Assembly: GCA_030157545.1 (NCBI GenBank) | Contig: JAOAUN010000067.1 | Coordinates: 48,364 to 112,363, forward strand | DNA from: Burkholderiaceae bacterium | GTDB lineage: Bacteria; Pseudomonadota; Gammaproteobacteria; Burkholderiales; Burkholderiaceae_D | Reading direction: 5' to 3' | DNA: 64,000 bases | Part shown: one piece after another, positions 26,255 through 35,964 of the stretch | Layout: each line of letters opens with the position of its first letter | Numbering within the stretch: the first letter of the stretch is position 1 | Position numbers and translations under genes: made by a program | Notes under the pieces: model-generated | Told to the model about the DNA's origin: nothing | Databases searched by the model: none | Seen by the model: only the letters and a program-made list of their open reading frames with translations

Positions 26255-26647
26255 TTATTTTTTGCCGCAGGCGGTCTGCATCAGCACCTGCTTGATATCG
26301 CCAGTTTCGGGCGGCAGCCATGCAGTCGGCACATAAGTCGCCTGCACCATCTGGCTATTGCCCATGGAATCCTGATGCCACAGATGCATCAGTTCGCGAC
26401 TGACGCCCTTGGCACAGTCGTATTCATCCTGGCCTTTGATGGAGCGGAAGGATTTACCTTCAAAATTTTGCGCGGCATGGTAGTCAACCAGATGCCAGAT
26501 CGTGACCGTTCCATGGCCGCTGTCCTTGCGCGTGTCCATGTCAGCGTACAGCGTCAGTGCTTTGTCTGCATGCTCGAGCCGGGTCCAGTCCGCGTGAGCG
26601 GCAGTGGTCGCACAAAACAATGACAATAGCAGAAGGGTTTTATTCAT
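26255..26647 (-). CDS. Exported surface-adhesin E-like protein
   Basis: 130 residues from the ATG at 26647 (signal peptide ending ATTAAHA-DW). The pattern of an early Trp, YADMDT, TIWHLVDY, EYDCAKGVSREL and a final Cys resembles the surface-adhesin protein E family, a common small periplasmic/outer-membrane protein in Burkholderiales. It starts upstream of soxC on the same strand with a 19-base gap and may be transcribed with it. Role in sulfur oxidation is not known. Confidence 0.7.
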   Translation of the reverse strand: MNKTLLLLSLFCATTAAHADWTRLEHADKALTLYADMDTRKDSGHGTVTIWHLVDYHAAQNFEGKSFRSIKGQDEYDCAKGVSRELMHLWHQDSMGNSQMVQATYVPTAWLPPETGDIKQVLMQTACGKK

Positions 26648-26815
26648 GACGTATGACTCCGGATTTTTTCGCCAAAAAATTTTAAAAAAAACGGATCGAG
26701 TATAGCAGTGGAAAATTTTGCAGGTACAATCAAACGCAATGTCGCATCCCAATGCGCGCAAAAAAATAAAATCCAATCAACCTGCTTGTGCGGTATGCCG
26801 CGCAGGAGACAGCAG

Positions 26816-27142
26816 ATGACTCCTATGAAATCAGCACTGATCAGCACAGCGGCCACCGCCGCGCTTTTACTTTCGGGCGCAGCCAGCGCCAGTGACCAGC
26901 AAGAACTTTATAGCAGGTCACTCGCTGCCACTTGCGCCAACTGCCACGGCACCAATGGCAAAAGTGTCAAGGACGCCGTCCTGCCTTCTCTGGCCGGCAT
27001 GAAAAGCGATTATCTGGCCGAGCAAATGCAGGCATTCAAATCTGGCGCGCGTCCGGCAACCATCATGCATCAGATCGCCAAAGGTTTTTCCGACGAACAG
27101 ATCAAGACACTGGCCAGCTATTTCGCCAGTCAGCAGCCGTAA
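26816..27142 (+). CDS. Small cytochrome c, partner of the sulfide dehydrogenase flavoprotein
   Basis: 108 residues; the ATG at 26816 has a CAGGAGA ribosome site. Signal peptide ending ASAS, then one haem site CANCH (40-44) in a c553-like fold with KGFSDEQIKTLASYFASQ at the end. It is 11 bases before the flavoprotein gene, so it is the haem subunit of a flavocytochrome c (FccA or SoxE role). Single-haem versions occur in green sulfur bacteria; the purple-bacterium FccA has two. Confidence 0.85.
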   Translation: MTPMKSALISTAATAALLLSGAASASDQQELYSRSLAATCANCHGTNGKSVKDAVLPSLAGMKSDYLAEQMQAFKSGARPATIMHQIAKGFSDEQIKTLASYFASQQP

Positions 27143-27153
27143 GGAGCGCCGCA

Positions 27154-28422
27154 ATGGATCGCAGAACATTCTTGCAGGCCAGCGCAGCGCTGGGTCTGGC
27201 CGCTGGCGCCCCTTCCGCTTTTGCGATGCGCGGCGCCAAAGTCGTTGTCATCGGTGGCGGCTATGGCGGCGCGACTGCAGCCAAATATATCCGCATGCTG
27301 TCGAATAATCAGATCGATGTCACGCTGGTGGAGCCGAACAAGGAATTCATTTCCTGCCCCATGTCGAATCTGGTCATTGGCGGCAGCCGCAAGCTGGCTG
27401 ACATTACCCGCCCCTACACTGCTCTGACAAAAAAACATGGCGTGCGCATCGCGCAGGATCTCGCCACCGCCATCGATACCAAAGCCCGTATCGTCACCCT
27501 CGCAGGTGGCAGCACGCTATCGTATGACAAGCTGGTAGTGTCGCCAGGTGTTGAACTGAACATGGCAAGCGTTGAGGGCCTGGCCGAAGCGCATGATGCG
27601 GGCCAGATCGTGCAAGCGTGGAAAGCCGGCACCGAGACCGTCACATTGCGCAAGCAGCTTGAAGCCATGCCCGACGGTGGCGTGTATGCGATCACGATTC
27701 CTGAAGCGCCGTTCCGCTGCCCGCCGGGTCCGTACGAGCGCGCTTCGCAAGTGGCGTGGTACTTCAAGAACAACAAGCCGCGCAGCAAAGTGCTGGTGCT
27801 GGACGCTAATCAGGACATCGTCTCCAAAGCCGGACTGTTCAAAAAAGTCTGGGCAGACCAGTACAAGGACATCATCGAATACCGCAATCAGCACAAGACG
27901 ATTGCAGTCGACGCCAAAGCCGGCCTGATCAAATTCGATGTGCAGTCCGATGTGAAGGCTGACGTGATTAACGCCTTGCCATCTATGCGAGCCGGCAAGA
28001 TCGCGCAGCAGGCCAGCCTCAACAATATGGCAAACAACCGCTGGTGCGGCATCAATTATCAAAGCTTCGAATCAACTGCCGCCGCGGATGTATTCGTCAT
28101 TGGCGACGCCATACAGATCGCGCCGCTGATGCCAAAAAGCGGCCACATGGCCAACAACCATGGCAAGGTCGCCGCCGCTGCGATCGTCGCGCAACTCAAT
28201 GGCTGGGAAGTTAATCCGGCGCCCATGCTGACCAATACCTGTTACAGCTTCATTGACGACCGCAACGTGGTGCATGTGGCTAGCGTGCATGAATATGTGC
28301 CTGCCGAAAAAACCTTCAAGGTCGTCACCGGTTCAGGTGGCTTGAGCCCGGCACCGACGGAACTCGAAGGCAGCTATGCGAATAACTGGGCCAGGACCAT
28401 CTGGTCGGACACCCTCGAATAA
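27154..28422 (+). CDS. fccB: Flavocytochrome c sulfide dehydrogenase, flavoprotein subunit
   Basis: 422 residues from the ATG at 27154 (AAGGAG site). Twin-arginine-like signal (DRRTFLQASAALGLAAG), FAD motif VVIGGGYGGATAAKYI, Cys68 (ISCPMSN), and the redox pair expected of the family in FRCPPGPYERA (Cys189) and NTCYSF near the C-terminus; the FCSD C-terminal domain follows. It oxidises sulfide in the periplasm and passes electrons to the cytochrome encoded upstream. Also called SoxF when next to sox genes, as here. Confidence 0.9.
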   Translation: MDRRTFLQASAALGLAAGAPSAFAMRGAKVVVIGGGYGGATAAKYIRMLSNNQIDVTLVEPNKEFISCPMSNLVIGGSRKLADITRPYTALTKKHGVRIAQDLATAIDTKARIVTLAGGSTLSYDKLVVSPGVELNMASVEGLAEAHDAGQIVQAWKAGTETVTLRKQLEAMPDGGVYAITIPEAPFRCPPGPYERASQVAWYFKNNKPRSKVLVLDANQDIVSKAGLFKKVWADQYKDIIEYRNQHKTIAVDAKAGLIKFDVQSDVKADVINALPSMRAGKIAQQASLNNMANNRWCGINYQSFESTAAADVFVIGDAIQIAPLMPKSGHMANNHGKVAAAAIVAQLNGWEVNPAPMLTNTCYSFIDDRNVVHVASVHEYVPAEKTFKVVTGSGGLSPAPTELEGSYANNWARTIWSDTLE

Positions 28423-28424
28423 TA

Positions 28425-28739
28425 ATGAAAACCCTGCTGCCAGTTTTTCTATCCGTTTTGCTGCTTGCAGCAGGACTAGCCATCGCCGACACTCCGCCGA
28501 TGGCAGTCGAGAATGGCGGTGTAATGGAATTTGTGCACGCCGTCCGCAGCGGCAAATTGTCTGACGAACAGCGTGCCGCACTCGAAGTTCGCCTCAACAA
28601 CGAATGTCGCGTGCCGACCAATCCGATCACGCAAGGCATGATCGAAACCCGAGGCCCGGCCAAGTGCATGGCTTTCGTGCGCAACCAGTGCAACTGCACG
28701 GATTGCGAAATGCCGAGCTACTGCCTGCCTGCTAATTAA
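28425..28739 (+). CDS. Hypothetical secreted Cys-rich protein
   Basis: 104 residues with a clear signal peptide (to about residue 21, LAIADTPP). Six Cys remain after cleavage, four of them clustered in QCNCTDCEMPSYC at the end. Not a haem or known iron-sulfur motif. It begins 2 bases after the fccB stop, so it is the third gene of the cytochrome-fccB operon. Metal or sulfur handling is possible but unsupported. Confidence 0.75.
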   Translation: MKTLLPVFLSVLLLAAGLAIADTPPMAVENGGVMEFVHAVRSGKLSDEQRAALEVRLNNECRVPTNPITQGMIETRGPAKCMAFVRNQCNCTDCEMPSYCLPAN

Positions 28740-28865
28740 GAGCGTCCATATAGCTGGTGAAGTGGGCAAGACACGGCGCAACCCTGCCTACAACAAAGAC
28801 CGGGGACTGGTTTCGGTCGGCTCGTTGCGGCTGCATGCAAAATTTTAATATTGAAGGACTGGATC

Positions 28866-29492
28866 ATGAAGAAGATTGATTGGTACTTCGATTTCATTTC
28901 GCCTTTCTCTTATCTGCAATGGCAACTACTGCAGCGACAAGCGCTTGAACTGCAACCCGTTCCTGTCTTGTTTGCCGGACTGCTGACGCACTGGGGTAAC
29001 ACGGGACCGGTCGAGATTGCACCCAAGCGCAACTGGACTTACCAGCATTGTGTATGGATGGCGCATCGCCATCAGATTCCGATGCGCCTGCCTGCACAAC
29101 ATCCATTCAATCCGCTACCGCTGCTGCGCCTGTGCATCGCCGTCGGCTCCAGCCGGCAAATCGTAGATCGTCTCTTTCGGTATGTGTGGCAGGAAGCTCA
29201 TCTGCCAACAGATGTGGCGCCATGGTCTGCATTGCTGCAGGAATTACAGGTAAGCCAAACTATGCTTGATGCGGCGGAAGTGAAAGCAACACTCAGACAA
29301 AACGGTGAACAGGCAGTTGAAGCTGGTGTCTTCGGTGTGCCGACTGCGGTGGTTGACGAGCGATGTTTTTGGGGCGTGGACGCGACCGATATGCTGCTGG
29401 CTTATCTGCATGAAGATGCTTTTTTTGACTCGACCGAATTTGCGCGCGCAGGCAATTTGCCGCAAGGGCAGCAGCGCATCAAAAAAGACTAG
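28866..29492 (+). CDS. 2-hydroxychromene-2-carboxylate isomerase family protein (DsbA fold)
   Basis: 208 residues from the ATG at 28866 (GAAGGA upstream). The N-terminus KKIDWYFDFISPFSYLQW with Ser in place of the thioredoxin CxxC, and VEAGVFGVPTAVVDE near 160 with the cis-Pro, are typical of the HCCA isomerase/GSTK group, which acts with glutathione on aromatic degradation intermediates (NahD). No other aromatic pathway gene is nearby, so the substrate is open. Confidence 0.88.
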   Translation: MKKIDWYFDFISPFSYLQWQLLQRQALELQPVPVLFAGLLTHWGNTGPVEIAPKRNWTYQHCVWMAHRHQIPMRLPAQHPFNPLPLLRLCIAVGSSRQIVDRLFRYVWQEAHLPTDVAPWSALLQELQVSQTMLDAAEVKATLRQNGEQAVEAGVFGVPTAVVDERCFWGVDATDMLLAYLHEDAFFDSTEFARAGNLPQGQQRIKKD

Positions 29493-29630
29493 AGCGCTCA
29501 TTGACTGGCATTACCTGTGCCACTTTGTTTTTTCTAGGTGGCGCTGTTTGTCCATTACAATGAATTTTCTTTGAAGTATTTTGCGCAACGCTTTGCTCTC
29601 TACTTGCTGTCTGCTTCCTGCCTACTTTTT

Positions 29631-29819
29631 ATGCCTCTTGCTTCGACTATTAAATTTTGCAAACCCGCGCTGATCGTTTTTATCCTCGCCGGATATTTGT
29701 CAGCTTGCTCATCCGAAGCCGAAACCTATGACTCCTGCATGTTGCAGGCATCGAAAAATTCCAAAACCAGCCGCCAGTTCAGGACCATGGCTGACAGCTG
29801 CGCCAAGCGCTTTCCCTGA
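29631..29819 (+). CDS. Small putative lipoprotein
   Basis: 62 residues from the ATG at 29631. The signal peptide ends in a lipobox (GYLSAC), followed by a short Cys-containing polar domain (YDSCMLQASKNSKTSRQFRTMADSCAKRFP). No strong ribosome site, and the open frame extends upstream to 29538, so the start is tentative. Two Cys could form one disulfide. Function unknown. Confidence 0.5.
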   Translation: MPLASTIKFCKPALIVFILAGYLSACSSEAETYDSCMLQASKNSKTSRQFRTMADSCAKRFP

Positions 29820-29829
29820 ACCTTGACTG

Positions 29830-30840
29830 CTACGCTGCCAGTAGCTGGTGTACTTCCGCAGCGATGCTGAGTGAACGCAACCGCAAGTCCGGATCGAAGA
29901 CGTCACTGACGAGCATGAGTTCATCGGCGCCGGTTGCCTGCGCCAGCTCCTGCAATCCTTCACGCACCGTATCCGGTCCGCCAATGACGGCGGCACCCAG
30001 AAAATCACCAATCGCATCGCGCTCTTGGGGATGCAACTGCGCCAGATAATTGTCCACCGGCGCCTGCAAGCGCCGACGGTCGCCGCGCAAGATACCGAGC
30101 ACACGCTGGTAGGTGCTACTGGCAAGGTATTGCGCCTCTTCATCGGAAGGCGCCGCTATCATCGGTACACCGATGGCCACATACGGCTCCGACAGCACGT
30201 CGGAGGCACGGAATTCCTTGCGATAGAGCGCGAGGGCCTGCAGCAGCATGCGCGGCGCAAAGTGCGAGGCGAAGGCATAAGGCAGGCCGCGCTCGGCTGC
30301 TAGTCGCGCAGAAAACAGGCTCGACCCCAACAGCCAGATCGGCACATTGGTACCGGCACCCGGCATGGCGACGACGCGCTGGCCGGCTTCCGGCTCACGC
30401 AACAAGCGCTGCAATTCGGCGACTTCGCGCGGAAAATCTTCTTCGGTCTCAGGCCGGTCGCGGCGCAACGCACGCATCGTCAACTGATCTGTGCCGGGCG
30501 CGCGGCCAAGGCCGAGATCTATGCGGCCCGGGTACAGTTCAGCCAGCGTGCCAAAGGCTTCGGCCACGACCAGCGGCGCGTGGTTGGGCAGCATGATGCC
30601 GCCCGAGCCAACACGTATACGCCTGGTGCCGCCGGCCAGATGGCCAACCATAACGGCTGTCGCCGAGCTCGCTATGCCCGGCATGTTGTGATGCTCCGCA
30701 ACCCAGTAACGGCCAAAGCCCAATGCTTCGACATGCTGCGCGGTGCGCAGCGCAATGGCGAGCGCATCGGCGACAGTGCCGCCTTCGCGTACTGCCACCA
30801 GATCCAGCATCGATAATTTTGCGTTGAATCCGTCGTTCAT
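29830..30840 (-). CDS. LLM-class flavin-dependent oxidoreductase (MsnO8-type)
   Basis: 336 residues, luciferase-like TIM barrel. Family motifs: [39 protein letters not shown] and [13 protein letters not shown]. It uses reduced flavin for an oxygenation or a redox step; the substrate cannot be inferred. Its start overlaps the epimerase stop by 4 bases (ATGA), placing it at the end of the PAP2-ugd-epimerase operon although it has no obvious role in sugar metabolism. Confidence 0.88.
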   Translation of the reverse strand: MNDGFNAKLSMLDLVAVREGGTVADALAIALRTAQHVEALGFGRYWVAEHHNMPGIASSATAVMVGHLAGGTRRIRVGSGGIMLPNHAPLVVAEAFGTLAELYPGRIDLGLGRAPGTDQLTMRALRRDRPETEEDFPREVAELQRLLREPEAGQRVVAMPGAGTNVPIWLLGSSLFSARLAAERGLPYAFASHFAPRMLLQALALYRKEFRASDVLSEPYVAIGVPMIAAPSDEEAQYLASSTYQRVLGILRGDRRRLQAPVDNYLAQLHPQERDAIGDFLGAAVIGGPDTVREGLQELAQATGADELMLVSDVFDPDLRLRSLSIAAEVHQLLAA

Positions 30841-31841
30841 GCTGTGTACTCACGATACCAGTGCGCCCATTTTCTGATGCCGTCGGCCAGCGGCGTAGCG
30901 GGCTCGAATCCGATGTCAGCCTTGAGCGCATCGACGTCCGCATAGGTGGCAATCACGTCACCGGCCTGCATGGGCAGGAAATTCTTTTTCGCTTCAACAC
31001 CAAGCGCCTGCTCTATCGTCTGAATAAAATGCATCAATTCCATGGGCTGGTGATTGCCGATATTGTAGACCTTGTAGGGTGCGTTGCCGCTGCCGGGATC
31101 CGGCGAGTCGGTCGAGAAGCCCGGATTGGCTTGCGCTATATGGTCCAGTACGCGCACGGTGCCTTCGGCAATATCGTCAATGAAGGTGAAGTCGCGCTGC
31201 ATTTTGCCGTGATTGAATACATCAATCGGGCGACCTTCCAAAATCGCGCTCGTGAACAGCCACGGTGACATGTCGGGCCGACCCCACGGGCCATAGACGG
31301 TGAAGTAGCGCAGTCCGGTGGTAGGCAGCCGATATAAGTGGCTATACGAATGCGCCATCAGCTCGTTGGCTTTTTTGGTCGCCGCATACAAGCTCAACGG
31401 ATGATCGACATTGTCATGCACGGAAAAAGGCATGTGGGTGTTGGCGCCATATACGCTGGACGAACTGGCGTAGACCAGATGCTCGACTGCATAGTTCCGG
31501 CAGCACTCAAGCAAGTTGGCGAAGCCGACCAGGTTACTTTGTATGTAGGCAGCAGGATTTTTCAGCGAATAACGTACGCCTGCCTGCGCGGCAAGGTTGA
31601 TGACACGTTGCGGGCGCTCGTCGGCAAATACCTGCTCCAGAATTTTTCCATCGGCGATATCGCCCTGCACGAACCTGAAGTTGGTATGCGGCGTCAGTTG
31701 CGCCAGCCTTGCGTGCTTGAGCTTTGGATCGTAGTAATCATTGATATTGTCGACGCCTATGACGGTATCGCCACGCGCCAGCAGGTTCTGGCTCACATGC
31801 ATGCCGATAAAACCGGCGGCGCCGGTAACAAGTACTTTCAC
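30837..31841 (-). CDS. NAD-dependent epimerase, probable UDP-glucuronate 4-epimerase
   Basis: 334 residues from a GTG at 31841 with GGAAGGGA six bases upstream; a TTG at 31847 is an alternative. Extended SDR features: NAD motif [24 protein letters not shown], and the active-site YAATK. The 336-residue class with [17 protein letters not shown] resembles UDP-glucuronate 4-epimerases (LpsL/CapI type), and the UDP-glucose dehydrogenase gene directly upstream supplies UDP-glucuronate. Product would be UDP-galacturonate. Confidence 0.85.
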   Translation of the reverse strand: MKVLVTGAAGFIGMHVSQNLLARGDTVIGVDNINDYYDPKLKHARLAQLTPHTNFRFVQGDIADGKILEQVFADERPQRVINLAAQAGVRYSLKNPAAYIQSNLVGFANLLECCRNYAVEHLVYASSSSVYGANTHMPFSVHDNVDHPLSLYAATKKANELMAHSYSHLYRLPTTGLRYFTVYGPWGRPDMSPWLFTSAILEGRPIDVFNHGKMQRDFTFIDDIAEGTVRVLDHIAQANPGFSTDSPDPGSGNAPYKVYNIGNHQPMELMHFIQTIEQALGVEAKKNFLPMQAGDVIATYADVDALKADIGFEPATPLADGIRKWAHWYREYTA

Positions 31842-31843
31842 AA

Positions 31844-33010
31844 TCAATCCCTTCCGAACAGGTCGCGCGTGTAGACCTTGGCGACGACATCCTGCAGCGA
31901 ATCAGTGATGCGGTTGGCGATGATGACATCCGAGCGACGCTTGAATTCATCGAGATCGTTTATCACGGCAGAATGAAAAAATTCAGTCTCGTTCAGCACC
32001 GGCTCATAAATGATGACCTCTACCCCTTTGGCCTTGATGCGTTTCATGATGCCTTGTATCGACGAGGTGCGGAAATTATCCGAGCCGCTCTTCATGATCA
32101 GCCGGTATATGCCAACAACCCGCGGCTTGAGATGCAAGACGCTGTCGGCAATGAAATCCTTGCGGGTGGCATTCGAATCGACGACAGCGCGGATCAGGTT
32201 CTGCGGCACTTCGCTATAGTTGGCCAATAGCTGCTTGGTGTCTTTCGGCAGGCAATAACCGCCGTAACCGAATGAAGGATTGTTGTAGTGGCTGCCAATG
32301 CGCGGATCTAGCCCGACGCCGTCAATAATCTGGCGGGTGTCGAGCCCGTGCGAAAGCGCATAGGTATCGAGCTCGTTGAAGTAGGCAACGCGCATGGCCA
32401 GATAGGTGTTCGAGAACAGTTTGACTGCTTCTGCTTCGCTGGAGTCCGTAAACAATACGGCGATATCTTTTTTAAGCGCACCCTGTTGCAGCAAGCCGGC
32501 AAATACGCGCGCACGCTCGGACTGTTCACCAATGATGATGCGAGATGGATAAAGATTGTCGTACAGCGCTTTCCCTTCTCGCAAAAACTCGGGCGAGAAC
32601 ATAATGTTCTGGCATTGCATCTGCTGTTTGAGTTTTTCTGTATAGCCCACTGGCACGGTAGATTTGATTACCATCACGGCAGCGGGATTGATCGTCATCA
32701 CCTGCCTCACAACTGCTTCCACCGAGCTGGTATCGAAGTAATTGCTGATAGGGTCATAATTGGTCGGCGTGGCAATAATGACGAAGTCCGCATCGGCGTA
32801 TGCCAGCTGCGGATCCAGCGTTGCCGTCAATTGCAGCGAGGCAGTCTCGAGATAGTGTTCGATCTCGGGATCAATGATTGGCGATTTTTTACGATTCAAT
32901 AGCGCCACTTTTTCAGCGGTGATATCGAGCACGGCGACCTCATTGTGCTGCGCCAGCAAAATAGCGTTCGCAAGTCCTACATAGCCGATACCGGCAATGG
33001 CAATCTTCAT
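31844..33010 (-). CDS. ugd: UDP-glucose 6-dehydrogenase
   Basis: 388 residues, the short UGD type. N-terminal NAD motif [17 protein letters not shown], central [23 protein letters not shown], and the catalytic Cys in [15 protein letters not shown]. It converts UDP-glucose to UDP-glucuronate, the entry to uronic acid and Ara4N sugars. Starts directly after the PAP2 stop and overlaps the epimerase region, so the three genes are one operon. Confidence 0.95.
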   Translation of the reverse strand: MKIAIAGIGYVGLANAILLAQHNEVAVLDITAEKVALLNRKKSPIIDPEIEHYLETASLQLTATLDPQLAYADADFVIIATPTNYDPISNYFDTSSVEAVVRQVMTINPAAVMVIKSTVPVGYTEKLKQQMQCQNIMFSPEFLREGKALYDNLYPSRIIIGEQSERARVFAGLLQQGALKKDIAVLFTDSSEAEAVKLFSNTYLAMRVAYFNELDTYALSHGLDTRQIIDGVGLDPRIGSHYNNPSFGYGGYCLPKDTKQLLANYSEVPQNLIRAVVDSNATRKDFIADSVLHLKPRVVGIYRLIMKSGSDNFRTSSIQGIMKRIKAKGVEVIIYEPVLNETEFFHSAVINDLDEFKRRSDVIIANRITDSLQDVVAKVYTRDLFGRD

Positions 33011-33781
33011 TTAATTTCCTGACTCATTTCCAATATCACTTGCTGACTGGTCCCGGGATTGGCTTGGCAGACCTGTCTCATCCGCTTTCGCAGAAGGCGC
33101 AGTTGGTGCGTTAGGCTGCAGGCGGCAAAGCCAGGCCAGCAAGTCTGCGGTGAAATACACCGTCCAAAAAGAAAAAACGATATCACCCAGAAAATGGCCG
33201 CCCTGCATGATGCGACCTGCACCCACCAGCGCGCCCAGCACCATGCCGGCCAGCAGCCAGCGACGCTGCCGCATAACCCATGCCATCCCTATCAAATAAA
33301 AGCCCAGCGAGGCATGGCCACTGACGAAAGAACAGTTGGTGTTGCACTGTGCAGCAGGAATCAGCGCCGGCGTAAATGTCTGCGTACCACCGAATTCCAC
33401 TACTTGGCGCGGACGCGCCCTGCCCCAGTTTTCTTTCAGAGCCCCATTGACGAGCAAACCCGGGCCGGTCAGTAACAGCAAAAACAGATAGACGGCTGCG
33501 CGGCTTTGGTGGCGCGAACGAAAGGCGGGAAGCCATTGCGCTGCGATCCATGCCAGCAGCAGAGCGCCGAGCACCAGAAACTGCAGGCGTGCAAAAAGCT
33601 GGTAGGAAAGCAGAACCAGCGAATTACCAGCCAGGAAAAACCCTTTTTCAGCCTCGTAAAAAAGAGCGCTGGTCTGCAAATCAATCTGTGGATAAAACCA
33701 GAAGATCAGAATGCATGCAATAAAGGCAAGGATGTCGGCGCGCCGGATAAATCGGGAAAATGCCGATTGAATAAGATGCAT
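33011..33781 (-). CDS. PAP2-family phosphatase, lipid A phosphatase-like
   Basis: 256 residues with about five membrane spans. The three PAP2 motifs are complete: KENWGRARPR, SFVSGHAS and GRIMQGGHFLGD. Members remove phosphate from membrane lipids (lipid A 1- or 4'-phosphate by LpxE/LpxF, undecaprenyl pyrophosphate or phosphatidylglycerol phosphate). The final 40 residues are a polar, Ser-rich tail. First gene of the operon with ugd and the epimerase, divergent from the glycosyltransferase genes, which favours a lipid A or lipid carrier role. Confidence 0.85.
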   Translation of the reverse strand: MHLIQSAFSRFIRRADILAFIACILIFWFYPQIDLQTSALFYEAEKGFFLAGNSLVLLSYQLFARLQFLVLGALLLAWIAAQWLPAFRSRHQSRAAVYLFLLLLTGPGLLVNGALKENWGRARPRQVVEFGGTQTFTPALIPAAQCNTNCSFVSGHASLGFYLIGMAWVMRQRRWLLAGMVLGALVGAGRIMQGGHFLGDIVFSFWTVYFTADLLAWLCRLQPNAPTAPSAKADETGLPSQSRDQSASDIGNESGN

Positions 33782-33966
33782 AACGAAAAAAGGACAAGCC
33801 TTATTCTATGAATATCAGAACGTAAATCGCGATTATCCCTCCATTTCTGCTCTGGCGAAATATAATCGCGGGTATTGCGCTGAACCCTGTCAGAGTTTTC
33901 TGCGGGCGTTTGTGCCAGACATTCAATCCAGTAGCTATCCAACCCAAGCAAATCAACGCCGGAACC

Positions 33967-34860
33967 GTGCGCACAAAACTCCTTCTCGCCTCAATCCTGA
34001 GTTTGGCATTTTTAGCCTGGTTGGCACTCGATGCCCGCTGGTCAGGCTTGTTTGACGCCGTCGGCAACTTGGCGCCGGCTGTCCTGTGCATGGCGCTGCT
34101 GGGATTGTTTGCGACGTATTTTCTACGTGCGTTGCGTGTCTTTTATGAATTTCGCGATGCCGCCCAAGGTCGCTTCGCTACCTGCCTGCGTATCGTGCTG
34201 TTTCATAACGCGCTCGTCAACATCGTGCCCTTTCGTGGGGGGGAACTGGCTTTCCCGCTATTATTACGACGCAATTTTGGCGTAGCCACCGACCGCGCGA
34301 TCGCTTCGTTATTGTGGTTAAGGCTGCAGGATGCGTTTATCCTGCTCGGTCTCGCGCTGCTGGTGTGGCCTGATTTGCCGGTATGGTTCAGATCGCTTGC
34401 CGTAGCCGGTCTTGTATTACTGGCGCTGGTCTTGCCGTATCTAGCCAGCCGCTGGCAAGTGCCAACTGCAGGCAAAGGTTGGCGCAGCCGGCTTGAAAAT
34501 ATGCGGCAGGCGCTGGCTGATTCGGCTCGCCATGCGCGCATAGGCTGGCTATGGACGCTGGCCAACTGGAGCATCAAGCTTGCCGTTCAGGCCTGGTTAC
34601 TGGCGCAAATTCTGCCGGCACCGCTGGCTGCAGCGGGTGCTGGTGCGCTCGGCGCCGAACTGGCTGCCATTTTGCCGATTCAGGGCGTGGCCGGTTTTGG
34701 CAGCTATGAAGCGGGAGCCGCCGCGGCGATGCTGCCTTCGGGCGTCGCATTTGCAAGCGGCTTGCAGGCCGCGCTCGTGCTTCACTTGTTCGTGCTGGCC
34801 AGCGCGCTGACTGCCGCTGCATTGGCATGGCTGATGACTATTTTCCAAAAACGATTTTGA
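33967..34860 (+). CDS. Lysylphosphatidylglycerol synthase-like / UPF0104 membrane protein
   Basis: 297 residues from a GTG at 33967 (residues before it, from a TTG at 33910, are not membrane-like); the start is uncertain. About eight membrane spans with the conserved FRGGELAFPLLLRR near residue 105 and PIQGVAGFGSYEAG near 240. The family includes flippases and MprF-like transmembrane domains. Encoded 37 bases before an ArnC-type transferase, so it may flip a polyprenyl-phosphate sugar across the inner membrane (inference). Confidence 0.8.
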   Translation: MRTKLLLASILSLAFLAWLALDARWSGLFDAVGNLAPAVLCMALLGLFATYFLRALRVFYEFRDAAQGRFATCLRIVLFHNALVNIVPFRGGELAFPLLLRRNFGVATDRAIASLLWLRLQDAFILLGLALLVWPDLPVWFRSLAVAGLVLLALVLPYLASRWQVPTAGKGWRSRLENMRQALADSARHARIGWLWTLANWSIKLAVQAWLLAQILPAPLAAAGAGALGAELAAILPIQGVAGFGSYEAGAAAAMLPSGVAFASGLQAALVLHLFVLASALTAAALAWLMTIFQKRF

Positions 34861-34897
34861 AGACGATTTTGCAAACGAATATAAAGATTGACACAAA

Positions 34898-35959
34898 ATG
34901 AACACTCCCTCCCTCGCCCCCGCCCGTCCGGACATTCCCGCTGACCTGCCGCCGCACCGCTTATCCATCGTCGTCCCGATGTATAACGAAGCAGAAAATG
35001 TAGAGCCGCTGGTAGAGCGTGTACAGGCTTCGCTGGCAGGCTATCCCTGCCCCTGGGAGTTGATACTGGTTGACGACGGCAGTTCGGATGCGACACCTGC
35101 CGAGCTGCGTCGTTGCGCCGCCAAAAGCGCAGGCCATGTTCGCATCGTTGAACTGTCCCGCAACTTCAAGCAGACTGCTGCGACGCAGGCCGGCATAGAT
35201 GCGTCGCGCGGCGACGTCATTGTCACCATGGACGGTGACTTGCAAAATGATCCGGTTGATATTCCACGCATGGTCGGTCGTTTGCTGCGCGAAGATCTTG
35301 ATCTGGTTGCCGGCTGGCGCAAAGACCGCAAAGATGGTTTTTTATTGCGCAAGTTGCCTTCACTGATCGCAAACCGGCTCATTGCCCGCATGACCGGCGT
35401 TTACTTGCGTGACTATGGTTGTAGCCTGAAAGTGTTCCGCGCATCGGCGTTGAAGAGCCTGCGCCTGTATGGCGAGATGCATCGCTTCATTCCTGCGTGG
35501 CTGGCAACGGTAACCACACCGCGCCGCATCGCGCAGGAAGTCGTCACGCATCACCCGCGTATATTCGGCGAATCCAAATATGGCATCTCGCGCACCTTGC
35601 GCGTCGTGCTCGACCTGATCTTCGTTTATTTTTTCATGCGCTTCCGCAGCCGTCCGGGTCATTTTTTTGGCGGTATCGGGTTGATGCTGGGCACAGCCGG
35701 CGGGCTGATCCTGGCCTACCTGGCCACAGTGAAATATGTACTGCATGAATCAATCGGCACCCGCCCTTTGCTGTTTTTAGGATTCTTTCTCGTAATTGCC
35801 GCCGTGCAGATGATCTCCTCAGGCGTGCTGGCGGAAGTGCTCGCGCGCGTGTTGTTCGAGTCAGGTGCAGTGCGCTCTTACCTGACCCGCAATCAGCAAC
35901 AAATCGAAGACAGCGACGGCTGGCAGTTGGACACGCCAGACAGCGACTCTAAAAAATAA
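34898..35959 (+). CDS. Glycosyltransferase family 2, polyprenyl-phosphate sugar synthase (ArnC/RgtE-like)
   Basis: 353 residues. GT-A core with LSIVVPMYNEAENV, ILVDDGSSD and the metal-binding MDGDLQND, then two C-terminal membrane spans (about residues 250-315), the ArnC/DPM1/GtrB architecture. These enzymes transfer a sugar from a nucleotide donor to polyprenyl phosphate on the cytoplasmic face. With ugd and the epimerase nearby the donor may be UDP-galacturonate (RgtE role) rather than UDP-Ara4FN, since no arnA/arnB/arnD is present. Confidence 0.9.
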   Translation: MNTPSLAPARPDIPADLPPHRLSIVVPMYNEAENVEPLVERVQASLAGYPCPWELILVDDGSSDATPAELRRCAAKSAGHVRIVELSRNFKQTAATQAGIDASRGDVIVTMDGDLQNDPVDIPRMVGRLLREDLDLVAGWRKDRKDGFLLRKLPSLIANRLIARMTGVYLRDYGCSLKVFRASALKSLRLYGEMHRFIPAWLATVTTPRRIAQEVVTHHPRIFGESKYGISRTLRVVLDLIFVYFFMRFRSRPGHFFGGIGLMLGTAGGLILAYLATVKYVLHESIGTRPLLFLGFFLVIAAVQMISSGVLAEVLARVLFESGAVRSYLTRNQQQIEDSDGWQLDTPDSDSKK

Positions 35960-35964
35960 CGCTC

